A DNA stretch of 64,000 nt, from NCBI GenBank assembly GCA_964573295.1, contig CAZNJE010000002.1:62001-126000 (forward strand), read 5' to 3'. The position numbers and the translations under genes are program-made. Source of the DNA: CAYQJL01 sp964573295. GTDB lineage: Bacteria > Eisenbacteria > RBG-16-71-46 > CAIMUX01 > WJJG01. The notes beneath the pieces were generated by a model that had not been told where the DNA came from, made no database searches, and was given only the letters and a program-made list of their open reading frames with translations. Shown here one piece after another: positions 1-7,875 of this stretch (position 1 is the first letter of the stretch; the number at the start of each line of letters is the position of its first letter).

Positions 1-1
1 G

Positions 2-352
2 TTGCTCTTCTCCTTCAAGGGCGATGTCATCCTGGGAAATCCGCTGACCATCGTCTGGATCGCGATTCCGCTCTTCTTGCAGACGGTCCTGATCTTCGCC
101 GTGACCTACGCCCTGGCCAAGGTCCTGGGCCTGAGCTATCCGGATGCGGCCCCGTCGGCGATGATCGGCGCCTCGAACCACTTCGAGGTCGCCATCGCCA
201 CCGCGACGATGCTCTTCGGGTTGTCATCGGGCGCCGCGCTCGCTACGGTCGTGGGCGTCCTGATCGAGGTGCCCGTCATGCTCATGCTGGTGCGCATCTG
301 TCTGCGGACGGCCGGTTGGTTTCGCCATGGGCCGGAGGGGGAAACGCCATGA
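2..352 (+). CDS. acr3: ACR3-family arsenite efflux permease, C-terminal part
   Basis: The gene enters from the left edge, so only about the last 116 residues are present. ACR3 permeases extrude arsenite through the inner membrane, driven by the proton motive force. The visible part has three hydrophobic segments and the conserved stretch AAPSAMIGASNHFEVAIA, followed by GAALATVVGVLIEVPVML, both characteristic of ACR3/BASS-fold permeases. The stop overlaps the ATG of the next gene (ATGA at 349-352), so the two are probably translated together. No arsR or arsC is visible because the upstream region lies outside the window. The family assignment is firm; arsenite as the substrate is inferred from the family. 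Confidence 0.88.
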   Translation: MLFSFKGDVILGNPLTIVWIAIPLFLQTVLIFAVTYALAKVLGLSYPDAAPSAMIGASNHFEVAIATATMLFGLSSGAALATVVGVLIEVPVMLMLVRICLRTAGWFRHGPEGETP

Positions 353-765
353 AGAGCTATCGCAAGGAACTGTGGTTCGATATCAAGCGGCGCCGGGAGC
401 TGATCAACATCACGCCCGATGTGGAGGCCTGCCTGCACGAGAGCGGCATTCAAGAGGGTCTGCTGCTCTGCAACGCCATGCACATCACGGCCAGCGTCTT
501 CATCAACGACGACGAGTCCGGCCTCCATCACGACTACGAAGTCTGGCTCGAGAAGCTGGCGCCGGAGAAGCCGCACTCCCAGTACCGTCACAACAACGGC
601 GAGGACAATGCCGACGCCCACCTGAAACGCACGATCATGGGTCGCGAAGTGGTCGTGGCAGTCACCGGCGGCAAACTGGACTTCGGCCCCTGGGAGCGAA
701 TCTTCTACGGCGAGTTCGATGGGTTGCGGCGCAAGCGGGTGTTGGTAAAGATCATCGGCGAGTAG
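349..765 (+). CDS. yjbQ: YjbQ family protein (UPF0047, secondary thiamine-phosphate synthase-like)
   Basis: A 138-residue single-domain protein of the usual length for UPF0047/YjbQ. E. coli YjbQ can substitute weakly for thiamine-phosphate synthase, but the native role of the family is unsettled. The family signatures are visible: INITPDVEACL near the N-terminus, NAMHITASVFIND with its conserved His, the HHDYE and YRHNNGEDNADAHLKR segments carrying several metal-type His/Asp residues, and the C-terminal VTGGKLDFGPWERIFYGEFDG. The start at 349 is preferred because GGAGGGGG lies at 333-340 and the ATG overlaps the stop of the upstream permease. A start at 316 would add residues inside the upstream gene and has no such site. 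Confidence 0.9.
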   Translation: MKSYRKELWFDIKRRRELINITPDVEACLHESGIQEGLLLCNAMHITASVFINDDESGLHHDYEVWLEKLAPEKPHSQYRHNNGEDNADAHLKRTIMGREVVVAVTGGKLDFGPWERIFYGEFDGLRRKRVLVKIIGE

Positions 766-810
766 CGCTGGCGCGGTTGCGGGGCACAATGAGATGCGCT
801 GACGTCGCAC

Positions 811-924
811 GATCGGATGCCCCACGATCGGATGCCCCACGATCGGGTGCCCCACGATCGGATGCCGCACCATCGGATGCCGCACGATCCGACGTCGTAT
901 GATCGGTCGTAGCACGATCGGCAC
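811..924. repeat. 15-bp tandem repeat, about 7.5 copies, intergenic
   Basis: Consecutive 15-mers start at 811, 826, 841, 856, 871, 886, 901 and 916 (partial). The unit is gatcggatgccccac; the first four copies are nearly perfect and later ones degenerate. The array lies in the 401-bp gap between yjbQ and the bd-family operon. It encodes nothing convincing in any frame. The remaining DNA to 1166 is less GC-rich around 930-960 and holds an 11-C run, but no clear promoter could be assigned. Confidence 0.9.
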
Positions 925-975
925 ATCTTCCTACTCATAAGCTACTTAACTAGATAGTACCTGGACAAAGTCTCA

Positions 976-986
976 CCCCCCCCCCC
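976..986. repeat. Homopolymeric C tract (11 C) upstream of the bd-family operon
   Basis: Eleven consecutive C residues in the leader region about 180 bp upstream of the first bd-family gene. Tracts of this kind are prone to slippage and in some bacteria vary promoter spacing. No matching -10/-35 pair on both sides of the tract was identified here, so a regulatory role is only a possibility. Confidence 0.7.
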
Positions 987-1166
987 AAGCGCCACCATAT
1001 TTCAGTTGCGAGCTCCGGCGGCATCCCTATCATGGCCGCCAGTTCCGGCTACCCATCCTCAGTGTGCGTCCGCGTCACAGCGCATGCTGCCAGCCACACC
1101 CGCAACGGGCCGGGACTCATCGTCAAACCCGTGGTCGTCGACCTCTAGCCGATCGAGGAATTGCCC

Positions 1167-2231
1167 ATGGATCCCAGCGTGCTGATCCCGATCCCCGACT
1201 CGATCCCTGTTCATTGGGGTTGGTTCAAGTTCCTTCTGATCCTGACCTTCGTGCTCCACCTGCTCCTCATGAACCTCATGCTGGGCGGTGGGCTGCTGGC
1301 GCTGGGGCGCCGGCTGCGCGGGCAGGCCCCGACGGAGGAAGCTCGCAGTCTCCCGGTCTTGATCGCCCTCACGATCAACCTCGGGATCCCGCCGCTGCTC
1401 TTCGTGCAGGTGCTCTTCGGCCAGTTCCTCTACAGCAGCTCGGTGCTGATGGCCGTGGGGTGGATCCTCGTGATCCCGGTGTTGATCGCCGCCTACTACG
1501 CGGCCTATGGGTTCGTGCACGGCGAGAAAGGGGGCGGAACGGCCGGCACGGTGTGGCTTTTCATCTCGACCCTCTTGATGCTCTTCATCGGGTTCATGCT
1601 GTCGAACAACATGACCTTGATGCTGCGGCCCGAGCGTTGGAACGTCTACTTTGCCCATCCAGGGGGCACCTATCTCAATCTGTCCGAACCGACGCTGATC
1701 CCGCGCTACCTGCATTTCGTCATGGCCTCGGTGGCGGTGGCGGGCCTGGGCCGGGCCATCTACTACCGCGTCCGCGGACCGCGGGCTGGAGAAGACGCCG
1801 GGAGCGAGGCCCAACGCGAGAAAGAGGTTCGAGGCGGATTGCGCATCTTCGGTTGGAGCACGCTTGCACAGATGGCGATCGGGCTCGTCTTCTGGATGCT
1901 CTTGCCCGAGCGGATCAACCGCCTCTTCATGGGCACCAGCCTGGTGCACACATTCCACCTGTGGATCGGGGTGCTGCTGGCGGCACTGGCCGTCCACTTC
2001 GCCTTCCGCGGGCGGGTGTGGCTGACGACAGTCCTGACGCTGGTGACCATCGTCTTGATGGTGGTGGTCCGCGACATGGTGCGCACCGCCTACCTGGAGC
2101 CGGTCTTCCATCCGGGCGATCTGACGGTCGTTCCGCAGGCAAATTCCCTGGTCTTCTTCCTGATCTCACTGGTCGTGGTCACCGGTGTCCTCTACTGGAT
2201 GCTGCGCCAGGCGTGGAAGGCCAAGGCCTGA
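1167..2231 (+). CDS. Cytochrome bd-superfamily CydA-like subunit (paralogue without haem c)
   Basis: A 354-residue integral membrane protein with about eight hydrophobic helices. Helix 1 reads FVLHLLLMNLMLGGGLLALG and lines up residue for residue with the E. coli CydA helix that carries His19; the equivalent here is His31. The last part, VVVRDMVRTAYLEP, aligns with the CydA segment AEYGRQPW but has Asp where CydA has Glu445. No quinol-binding Q-loop is present. It is the partner of the next gene, which is a second CydA-like protein 26 bp downstream. Paired CydA-type subunits without a quinol site are described for non-canonical families of the bd superfamily. The start at 1167 has GAGGAA six bases upstream. 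The biochemical role (oxygen reductase or another terminal reductase) is inferred. Confidence 0.72.
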   Translation: MDPSVLIPIPDSIPVHWGWFKFLLILTFVLHLLLMNLMLGGGLLALGRRLRGQAPTEEARSLPVLIALTINLGIPPLLFVQVLFGQFLYSSSVLMAVGWILVIPVLIAAYYAAYGFVHGEKGGGTAGTVWLFISTLLMLFIGFMLSNNMTLMLRPERWNVYFAHPGGTYLNLSEPTLIPRYLHFVMASVAVAGLGRAIYYRVRGPRAGEDAGSEAQREKEVRGGLRIFGWSTLAQMAIGLVFWMLLPERINRLFMGTSLVHTFHLWIGVLLAALAVHFAFRGRVWLTTVLTLVTIVLMVVVRDMVRTAYLEPVFHPGDLTVVPQANSLVFFLISLVVVTGVLYWMLRQAWKAKA

Positions 2232-2257
2232 GTCCCTAGAACGCACGAGGTGATGCT

Positions 2258-4945
2258 GTGAACTATCCCTTTTGGCAGGTCCCGGCCATCGGCGGCGGAC
2301 TGCTCATTGCCATCATTGCCATCCTGCACGTCTACATCGCCCATCTGGCGGTCGGCGGCGGACTGTTCCTGGTATTGACCGAGCGCAAGGCGCGCCGGGA
2401 GCAGGACGAGGGGCTTCTGGCCTACGTCAAGAAGCACACCCGGTTCTTCCTGCTGCTCACGATGGTCTTCGGCGGGGTCACCGGCGTGGGCATCTGGTTC
2501 ATCATCTCCCTGGTCCATCCCCAGGGCACCTCGGCCCTGATTCACAACTTCGTCTTCGGATGGGCCATCGAGTGGACTTTCTTCATCGGTGAAATCGTCG
2601 CGCTTCTGCTCTACTACTACCTGTGGGACCGCCTCGCGCCGAAGGTGCACATGGCCCTCGGCTGGCTCTACTTCATCTTCGCCTGGCTGAGCCTCTTCGT
2701 CATCAATGGCATCCTGACCTTCATGCTGACCCCCGGACGCTGGTCGGCCACGCTGGGGTTCTGGGACGGCTTCTTCAATCCCACCTTCTGGCCGTCCCTT
2801 CTCTTCCGCACCGGCATGGCGCTCACGATCGCCGGGATCTTCGGCCTGGTGACCGCCGCGTTCTCGAAAGAGCCATACCGGCAGAAGGTGATCCGCTATT
2901 GCGGCACCTGGATCCTGGTGCCCTTCGCGCTCACGATCGTGGGAGGCCTGTGGTACCTGGGGAGCATTCCAGCGCAGCCGCTCGAGAATATCCAGATTCG
3001 TAACCCCGAAGTGATCCCCTTCACGCACGTCTTCCTGTGGACGAGCGCCATCGTCTTCGTGGGCGGGTTGATCGCCTTGCTGCGCCTGTCGCCGGGACTG
3101 CAACGGCTGACCGCGGTCGTCGTCATGCTGATCGGTCTCAGCTGGATCGGCGGATTCGAGTACGTACGCGAGATCGCGCGCAAGCCTTACGTCATCTTCG
3201 GCTACATGTACTCGAGCGGGGTCACGCCGGCGCAGGCCGAACAGATGAGCGAGACCGGATTCCTGTCGCAGGCGAAGTGGGCAGTCCACAAGGAGGTGAC
3301 GCCCGAGAACCGGATCGAGGCCGGCAAGGAGCTTCTGACCCACCAATGCCTGATCTGTCACACGGTGGGCGGTTACAACGACGTCCTGAAACAGACCGCG
3401 AAACACAATCTGATCGGCATGACCGCCCAGCTCAGCGGCCAGGGCAAGATCAACACCTACATGCCGCCCTTCCTGGGCACCGAGGCGGAGAAGGATGCGC
3501 TCGCCGGCTACCTCATCGAGGATCTCCATGGCAAGCAGGAGGATCCTTTCCCGGCCATCGACGTGGCGCGCAAGGAATTCACGGTGCCCGAGTTCGATCC
3601 GGAGAATGACGACTATGTCCTCCTCGCCTGGAACGACCTGGGCATGCACTGCCTCAGTGACAGCGATCCGTGGTGGGTGATCCTGCCCCCGGCGAACTCG
3701 CTGTGGGCACAGCTGGTGCGCCGCGGGCCCAGCCCCGAGTTCGTCACCGAGGGCGTGGAGCTTCGCTATGAGGTCGAGACGGGCTTCGAGCACCCCGAGC
3801 GTCACGTCGAGTTCTGGGACCACGTCGCCTCGAACTTCGGCGCCACCCTCGAGCCGCCGACCGGCCTGGCCGGCAACGCCATGAGCGGCCACATGGAGCC
3901 CAAGGAGGGCGTGGCCGCGTTCGTGGCCGAACTGGTGCCGGTCGTGCCCTACCCAGACAGCGGCATCTACGACCCCTACCCCACCTTCACGATCGAGGCC
4001 TACGACACCGCGACCGGCGAGCGGATCGCCCAGACGCGCATGGTGGCGCCCACCAGCTCCGAGATGGGTTGCAAAAATTGCCACGGCGGCGAGTGGAGGT
4101 TCCAGAATCAGGCCGGCTTCACGGCCGAGACCAGCCGCGACATCCTCCGCGTGCACGATCGGATGAGCCGCACGAACCTGCTGGCCGAGGCCGAGGCGGG
4201 TAGTCCCAAGATCTGCGGCGCCTGCCATCAGGACCTGGCCCTGGGCACCGAGGGAGATCCCGAGCTACTGAACCTCCCCACCGCCATTCACGGCTTCCAC
4301 GCCAACTACATGCCCGACATGGAGGAGACCGCATGCCTCCTGTGCCATCCATCCCGTTGGGACGGGGCCACCCGTTGCCTGCGAGGCCGGCACGGATCGC
4401 AGGTAGGCCTCACCTGCGTCGAATGCCACGGCACCCTGGAGGACCACGCGCTCTCGCTGGTGAAGCATGAGCACGAGGCGGGCAAGAAGGGCGCAGCCCG
4501 GCTCATGGCGCACCTGGAGCCCGATGCGGTGGCTTCGGTGGAGGAGATCAACGGCCGGATGCCCTGGATCCACGAGCCCGACTGCCTGAATTGCCATCGC
4601 GCCTTCGAGCTACCCGACAGCGTCAAGGCCACCATCACCCACCAGGCCTTCCTCGACGCCGATGTGATCATGCAGTTCAACGCCTTCAACGAATGGACCA
4701 CCGGCGGCGACCAGCTCTACCGCAACCGCACCGACTCGCGGGGCGTGATGTGCATCGCCTGTCACGGATCGCCGCATGCGATCTATCCGGCCGAGAACGC
4801 GATGGCCGAGGATCTGGATAACATTCCGCCCTTGCAGTACCAGGGCATCGCGGGCACCATCGGAACCGAGACAAGCTGCACAGTTTGCCACACGGTCCCG
4901 CGGACCCAGGAAGGCCATCACCGCCGCATCCTCTACCGTGATTAG
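2258..4945 (+). CDS. CydA-like bd-superfamily subunit fused to an octahaem c-type cytochrome domain
   Basis: An 895-residue fusion. Residues 1-330 are about nine membrane helices. LHVYIAHLAVGGGLFLVLTE matches the E. coli CydA His19 helix (His24 here), FGWAIEWTFFIGE matches the CydA Glu99/Glu107 region (Glu105, Glu112), and REIARKPY matches the Glu445 motif (Glu305). The position equivalent to His186, a b558 ligand, is Arg in SLLFRTGMAL, and the Q-loop is missing. Residues 340-895 are periplasmic and carry eight CXXCH sites, with first Cys at 364, 605, 653, 693, 720, 776, 832 and 874. Between sites 1 and 2 lies the AWNDLGMHC domain found in other multihaem cytochromes. The natural reading is an enzyme fed by cytochrome c haems instead of quinol. 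The start is GTG with GAGGTGATGCT upstream. Confidence 0.82.
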   Translation: MNYPFWQVPAIGGGLLIAIIAILHVYIAHLAVGGGLFLVLTERKARREQDEGLLAYVKKHTRFFLLLTMVFGGVTGVGIWFIISLVHPQGTSALIHNFVFGWAIEWTFFIGEIVALLLYYYLWDRLAPKVHMALGWLYFIFAWLSLFVINGILTFMLTPGRWSATLGFWDGFFNPTFWPSLLFRTGMALTIAGIFGLVTAAFSKEPYRQKVIRYCGTWILVPFALTIVGGLWYLGSIPAQPLENIQIRNPEVIPFTHVFLWTSAIVFVGGLIALLRLSPGLQRLTAVVVMLIGLSWIGGFEYVREIARKPYVIFGYMYSSGVTPAQAEQMSETGFLSQAKWAVHKEVTPENRIEAGKELLTHQCLICHTVGGYNDVLKQTAKHNLIGMTAQLSGQGKINTYMPPFLGTEAEKDALAGYLIEDLHGKQEDPFPAIDVARKEFTVPEFDPENDDYVLLAWNDLGMHCLSDSDPWWVILPPANSLWAQLVRRGPSPEFVTEGVELRYEVETGFEHPERHVEFWDHVASNFGATLEPPTGLAGNAMSGHMEPKEGVAAFVAELVPVVPYPDSGIYDPYPTFTIEAYDTATGERIAQTRMVAPTSSEMGCKNCHGGEWRFQNQAGFTAETSRDILRVHDRMSRTNLLAEAEAGSPKICGACHQDLALGTEGDPELLNLPTAIHGFHANYMPDMEETACLLCHPSRWDGATRCLRGRHGSQVGLTCVECHGTLEDHALSLVKHEHEAGKKGAARLMAHLEPDAVASVEEINGRMPWIHEPDCLNCHRAFELPDSVKATITHQAFLDADVIMQFNAFNEWTTGGDQLYRNRTDSRGVMCIACHGSPHAIYPAENAMAEDLDNIPPLQYQGIAGTIGTETSCTVCHTVPRTQEGHHRRILYRD

Positions 4946-4956
4946 AGGGAGCCGTC

Positions 4957-5448
4957 ATGAGCGAACAGAAGTCGACGCACGCGATGGAAGGCGCCGCCGC
5001 GAGGTTTGAACAGGTCGAGGGCTTGATCTACGTACTCGCCGGGATTCTGCTGGCGGTCGTAGCCGTCGTCATCCTCGGCCATGCGGTCTACATGTTCATC
5101 GACCACATCATGAAGGGAGACTTCGGCAGCGCGGTGATCACGATGCTCGAGGAGCTGCTCCTGGGACTCATGGCCGCCGAGCTCCTCTACACGGTCACCG
5201 TCTCGCTCCGTACGCACAGCCTCTCGGCCGAACCGTTTCTGATCGTGGGGATGATCGCCGCGGTGCGCCGAATCTTGACGATCTCGGTCGAGGCGGCCCA
5301 CCTGTTCGCCAAGGATCCGGAGAAATTCAAGCTGGCGCTCTATGAGATCGGCCTGCTGACCGTGGCGGTCTTGATCCTGGTCATCTCCGTCTACGTGCTG
5401 CGCAAGGCGCGCCAGACCTCGCCCGGCGATCTGAGACCGGCCGGCTGA
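4957..5448 (+). CDS. PsiE-family (phosphate-starvation-inducible E) membrane protein
   Basis: A 163-residue protein with four predicted membrane helices. The pattern LLEELLLGLMAAELLYTV followed by EPFLIVGMIAAVRRIL and a final helix ending in VLRKARQ is that of the PsiE family. The biochemical function of PsiE is unknown. It lies 11 bp after the bd/octahaem gene with a strong site (GAGGGAG, 4945-4953) and so belongs to the same operon. A PsiE-like four-helix protein in this place may be an accessory or stabilising subunit of the bd-type complex instead of a phosphate-starvation protein; that is an inference from gene order only. Confidence 0.75.
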   Translation: MSEQKSTHAMEGAAARFEQVEGLIYVLAGILLAVVAVVILGHAVYMFIDHIMKGDFGSAVITMLEELLLGLMAAELLYTVTVSLRTHSLSAEPFLIVGMIAAVRRILTISVEAAHLFAKDPEKFKLALYEIGLLTVAVLILVISVYVLRKARQTSPGDLRPAG

Positions 5449-5458
5449 TTCGCACGCC

Positions 5459-6508
5459 ATGGCAGCTCGCGAGGTGGACGTGCAAGCCGGGCAACACCGG
5501 CTCCGACTGGACCGATTCCTCCGCGAGGCCTGCCCGGAGCTCAGCCACAAGGACATCGAGCGGCTGCTACGGACCGGGGCGGTCGAGATCTTCTCGGGAT
5601 CCTCATCCGGAGTTTCGGAGCAGGGGCACGAGGAGCGGGGCCGAGTCGGTAACCACCGAACCTATGTGAAGCGGGGTGATCGGGTGCGCATCCGCGACCA
5701 CCCGCAGGACGCAAAGACCGGTTCCGAACAGCCGGCGGCCCCCCCACGCATCCTCGAGCGCTCAGCGCACCTTCTCGTCGTCGGCAAGCCACCCGGCATG
5801 CCGACCGTGCCGGTAGCCAGCGAGACGAAGGCCGATGGAAAGAAGGCCGACAGGGCGAAGGCCGACAGGGCGAAGGCCGACAGGGCGAAGGCCGGCGCTC
5901 GGACGAGTCTCCTCGAGTGGGTTTCCAACGAACTGGCTGGTGAGGAGCCTCGACTTCATCCGGGCGTCCTCCATCGTCTGGATCAGGCCACCTCGGGGAT
6001 CCTGCTCTTCTCGCTCAGCCCTACCGGACACCGCGTGGTGACGAGGCTTCTTCGCCAGCGAACGCTCGAGAAGCGATACCTGGGTGTGATCCGCGGCCAG
6101 CTATCACCAGCAACCGGAAGCATAGAACTGCCGCTGATGCGGGATGCATCGGGGCGGATGCGCGCCGCTGCCGCCGGCGCCCCCAGCCGGACCGGCTACC
6201 GCACGATCGAGTCGGGGAATGGGTGGAGCCTCCTCGAACTGGATCTCCACACCGGCCGCTTCCATCAGCTCCGGGCTCATCTGGCCGCGCTCCGCCATCC
6301 CCTCCTGGGGGATGACCGCTACGGCAGTCCCACACCCGAACTCACGCCGCCGCGCTTGTGGCTCCATGCCGCCCGGTTAGCGTTCCCACCCGAAGAGGCA
6401 AGGCGGCTTGGAGTACCTGCAACCCTGGTGTGCCCTCTCTGGCCGGATCTCGAGGCTCACCTTTCCACGTGCCTCCGTACCCACCCACGCGGCCGGGCCG
6501 GCAGCTGA
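5459..6508 (+). CDS. RluA/RluD-family pseudouridine synthase
   Basis: A 349-residue rRNA/tRNA pseudouridine synthase. Residues 10-40 form an S4 RNA-binding domain (RLDRFLREACPELSHKDIERLL). The catalytic signature HRLDQATSGILLF follows, with the catalytic Asp in HRLD, and then RTLEKRYLGVIRG and LHTGRFHQLRAHL, all standard for the RluA family. Residues 124-148 are an insertion of five copies of a five-residue unit (KADRA) encoded by a 15-bp tandem repeat, between VVGKPPGMPTVP and the catalytic domain. RluA-family proteins do not normally have this insert. The gene begins 10 bp after the previous stop. The exact target uridines cannot be read from sequence. Confidence 0.88.
   Translation: MAAREVDVQAGQHRLRLDRFLREACPELSHKDIERLLRTGAVEIFSGSSSGVSEQGHEERGRVGNHRTYVKRGDRVRIRDHPQDAKTGSEQPAAPPRILERSAHLLVVGKPPGMPTVPVASETKADGKKADRAKADRAKADRAKAGARTSLLEWVSNELAGEEPRLHPGVLHRLDQATSGILLFSLSPTGHRVVTRLLRQRTLEKRYLGVIRGQLSPATGSIELPLMRDASGRMRAAAAGAPSRTGYRTIESGNGWSLLELDLHTGRFHQLRAHLAALRHPLLGDDRYGSPTPELTPPRLWLHAARLAFPPEEARRLGVPATLVCPLWPDLEAHLSTCLRTHPRGRAGS
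5828..5902 (+). repeat. In-frame 15-bp tandem repeat, 5 copies, inside the pseudouridine synthase gene
   Basis: 15-mers start at 5828, 5843, 5858, 5873 and 5888; copies 2-4 are identical (aaggccgacagggcg). Each adds five codons (KADRA), so copy number can change without a frameshift. The array is in the linker before the catalytic core. Confidence 0.92.
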
Positions 6509-6572
6509 TCAGATCCCGGCCCGCGTACCCACCCGCGCGGCCGGGCCGGCAGCTGATCAGGTCCCGGCCTCG
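6477..6572. repeat. 48-bp direct repeat covering the convergent gene ends
   Basis: A 48-bp unit starting gtacccaccc occurs at 6477-6524 and again at 6525-6572, differing at a few positions. It contains the stop of the pseudouridine synthase (6506-6508, plus strand) and the stop of the TehA-like gene (6557-6559, minus strand). The duplication therefore lies at a convergent junction and both reading frames end inside it. Confidence 0.88.
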
Positions 6573-7579
6573 GCAGCAGCCGTCGCCGCTGGCTTCGGCT
6601 CGCCCTCCGGTACGCAGATCTCACCAGCGAAGGCCGCGCGAATCGTGCGGATGAGAACGACCACGACGACCACCGTCGCGAATGCCAACATCGCCATGCT
6701 GGCGAAGCGCATCACGAGGAAGCCGGTCAAATGGTAGTAGAGCATCGTCGCGATACTGATGGCCGCCAGGGGGAAGGTGTAGGCCCACCAGGACACGAAG
6801 TAGGGCGTCTTGCGGAAGCGGTTGGCCATGGTGAGCAGCAGCAAGAAGGTGAAGAGCGCCATCATGTAGAGCACCCGGTGGAAGTCGCCGAAGCTGCCGG
6901 TCAGCTTGTAGAGGGAGATGAATCCGACCGCCGGTGGGGCCAACATGATCGCCAGGGTGGGAATGAGCTTCTTCGGCAAGGGATCATGAAAGAAGACGCG
7001 GTAGAGCACGATCGCGAACAGCGCGACCCAGTAGAACAGTCCACCACTGAAGAAGAACCAGGACAGTTCCTTGTTGGCGATGTCAACCCCGGCGACCGGC
7101 ACCAGGATGTTGCCCACGGCGGGGATGAACCACGCCGGGTTGAAGCTGTGCACGTGAAGGTCCCGCGTGATCCATTCGTGCAGGATTCGCATCGTGTAGA
7201 TCAGATGGAGGGGCATGCCGATCCACCACAGCACAGCGGCGAGGCCCGGCTGCAGATGCATGAATCCAATGGCGAGCAGCAGCAAGGAAATTGAGATCGC
7301 CGGAAAGAAGTTTACTTTGACGTCGTGATTGAACTCTTCGGCCACCCGATGAGGGTAGCGGCTCAGTTTCGCCACATAGAGCAGGGTCAGGATCACGAAC
7401 CAGACGGCCGCCACATAAAGGATGACCTGACCGATCACGCCGGGCCAGTCCAGAATGGCCGCGGCGCGAAGGTAGGCGATCGCCAGGCCGCACAGGCCCA
7501 TGACCGAGCCGTATAGGGTGATGGGGAAGTGGGCCAACCGTGAAGCCCCCATATTGGGGGAAGATGAATGCGCGTTCAT
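6557..7579 (-). CDS. TehA/SLAC1-family anion channel or tellurite-resistance transporter
   Basis: A 340-residue membrane protein with about ten helices. The opening MGASRLAHFPITLYGSVMGL is the typical start of the TehA/C4-dicarboxylate transporter/SLAC1 fold (a helix hairpin beginning PITLYGSVMGLCG), and the later FNPAWFIPAVGNILVPVAG matches the conserved central segment. These proteins are trimeric anion channels; the substrate here cannot be told. The start at 7579 has AAGGGA upstream on the minus strand; an upstream in-frame extension to 7783 reads as soluble, Cys/His-rich non-homologous sequence and is rejected. The gene converges with the pseudouridine synthase and is divergent from the EamA gene. 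Confidence 0.85.
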   Translation of the reverse strand: MNAHSSSPNMGASRLAHFPITLYGSVMGLCGLAIAYLRAAAILDWPGVIGQVILYVAAVWFVILTLLYVAKLSRYPHRVAEEFNHDVKVNFFPAISISLLLLAIGFMHLQPGLAAVLWWIGMPLHLIYTMRILHEWITRDLHVHSFNPAWFIPAVGNILVPVAGVDIANKELSWFFFSGGLFYWVALFAIVLYRVFFHDPLPKKLIPTLAIMLAPPAVGFISLYKLTGSFGDFHRVLYMMALFTFLLLLTMANRFRKTPYFVSWWAYTFPLAAISIATMLYYHLTGFLVMRFASMAMLAFATVVVVVVLIRTIRAAFAGEICVPEGEPKPAATAAAEAGT

Positions 7580-7875
7580 ACCAGTCCCTTCGTCCTGCTC
7601 AATCCGTCTCGTGTTTTCACCGCTCTTTGGCCAGGCGACGACCCGATGCAAAACCGTAGCAAGACGCTGAAGTTCCCCGCACAGACAGGCTGCGACGATG
7701 AAATCGCGATGATACCATCCGGATACGTGCGCCGGGATGGCGGGACCACAGCTATGCTCGGGACAGCGGCCTCGGAACAGCATCTGACGGCAAGCGAGAC
7801 GAGGCCGACCTCGCGCGCTAACGTCTTGCTATGCAATGATCTACGAAAAACACGGAAGCGTCGGGGAGGAGGGTC
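7580..7875. other. Divergent intergenic region
   Basis: About 296 bp between two divergent genes. It should hold both promoters. I see no convincing -35/-10 pair, no repeat and no small gene. The only clear signal is GGGGAGGAG at 7863-7870, the ribosome-binding site of the EamA gene. Confidence 0.6.

Noticed and set aside
811..924. Possible CRISPR array
   Set aside because: The repeats are contiguous without spacers and no cas gene is nearby. The same holds for the other tandem arrays.
2192..4228. A 678-codon minus-strand open frame
   Set aside because: It lies opposite the bd/octahaem gene, whose membrane and CXXCH motifs are unmistakable; the long frame is a consequence of high GC.
7580..7783. 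N-terminal extension of the TehA-like protein
   Set aside because: The added 68 residues are soluble and Cys/His-rich, and the ATG at 7579 precedes the family's usual first helix.
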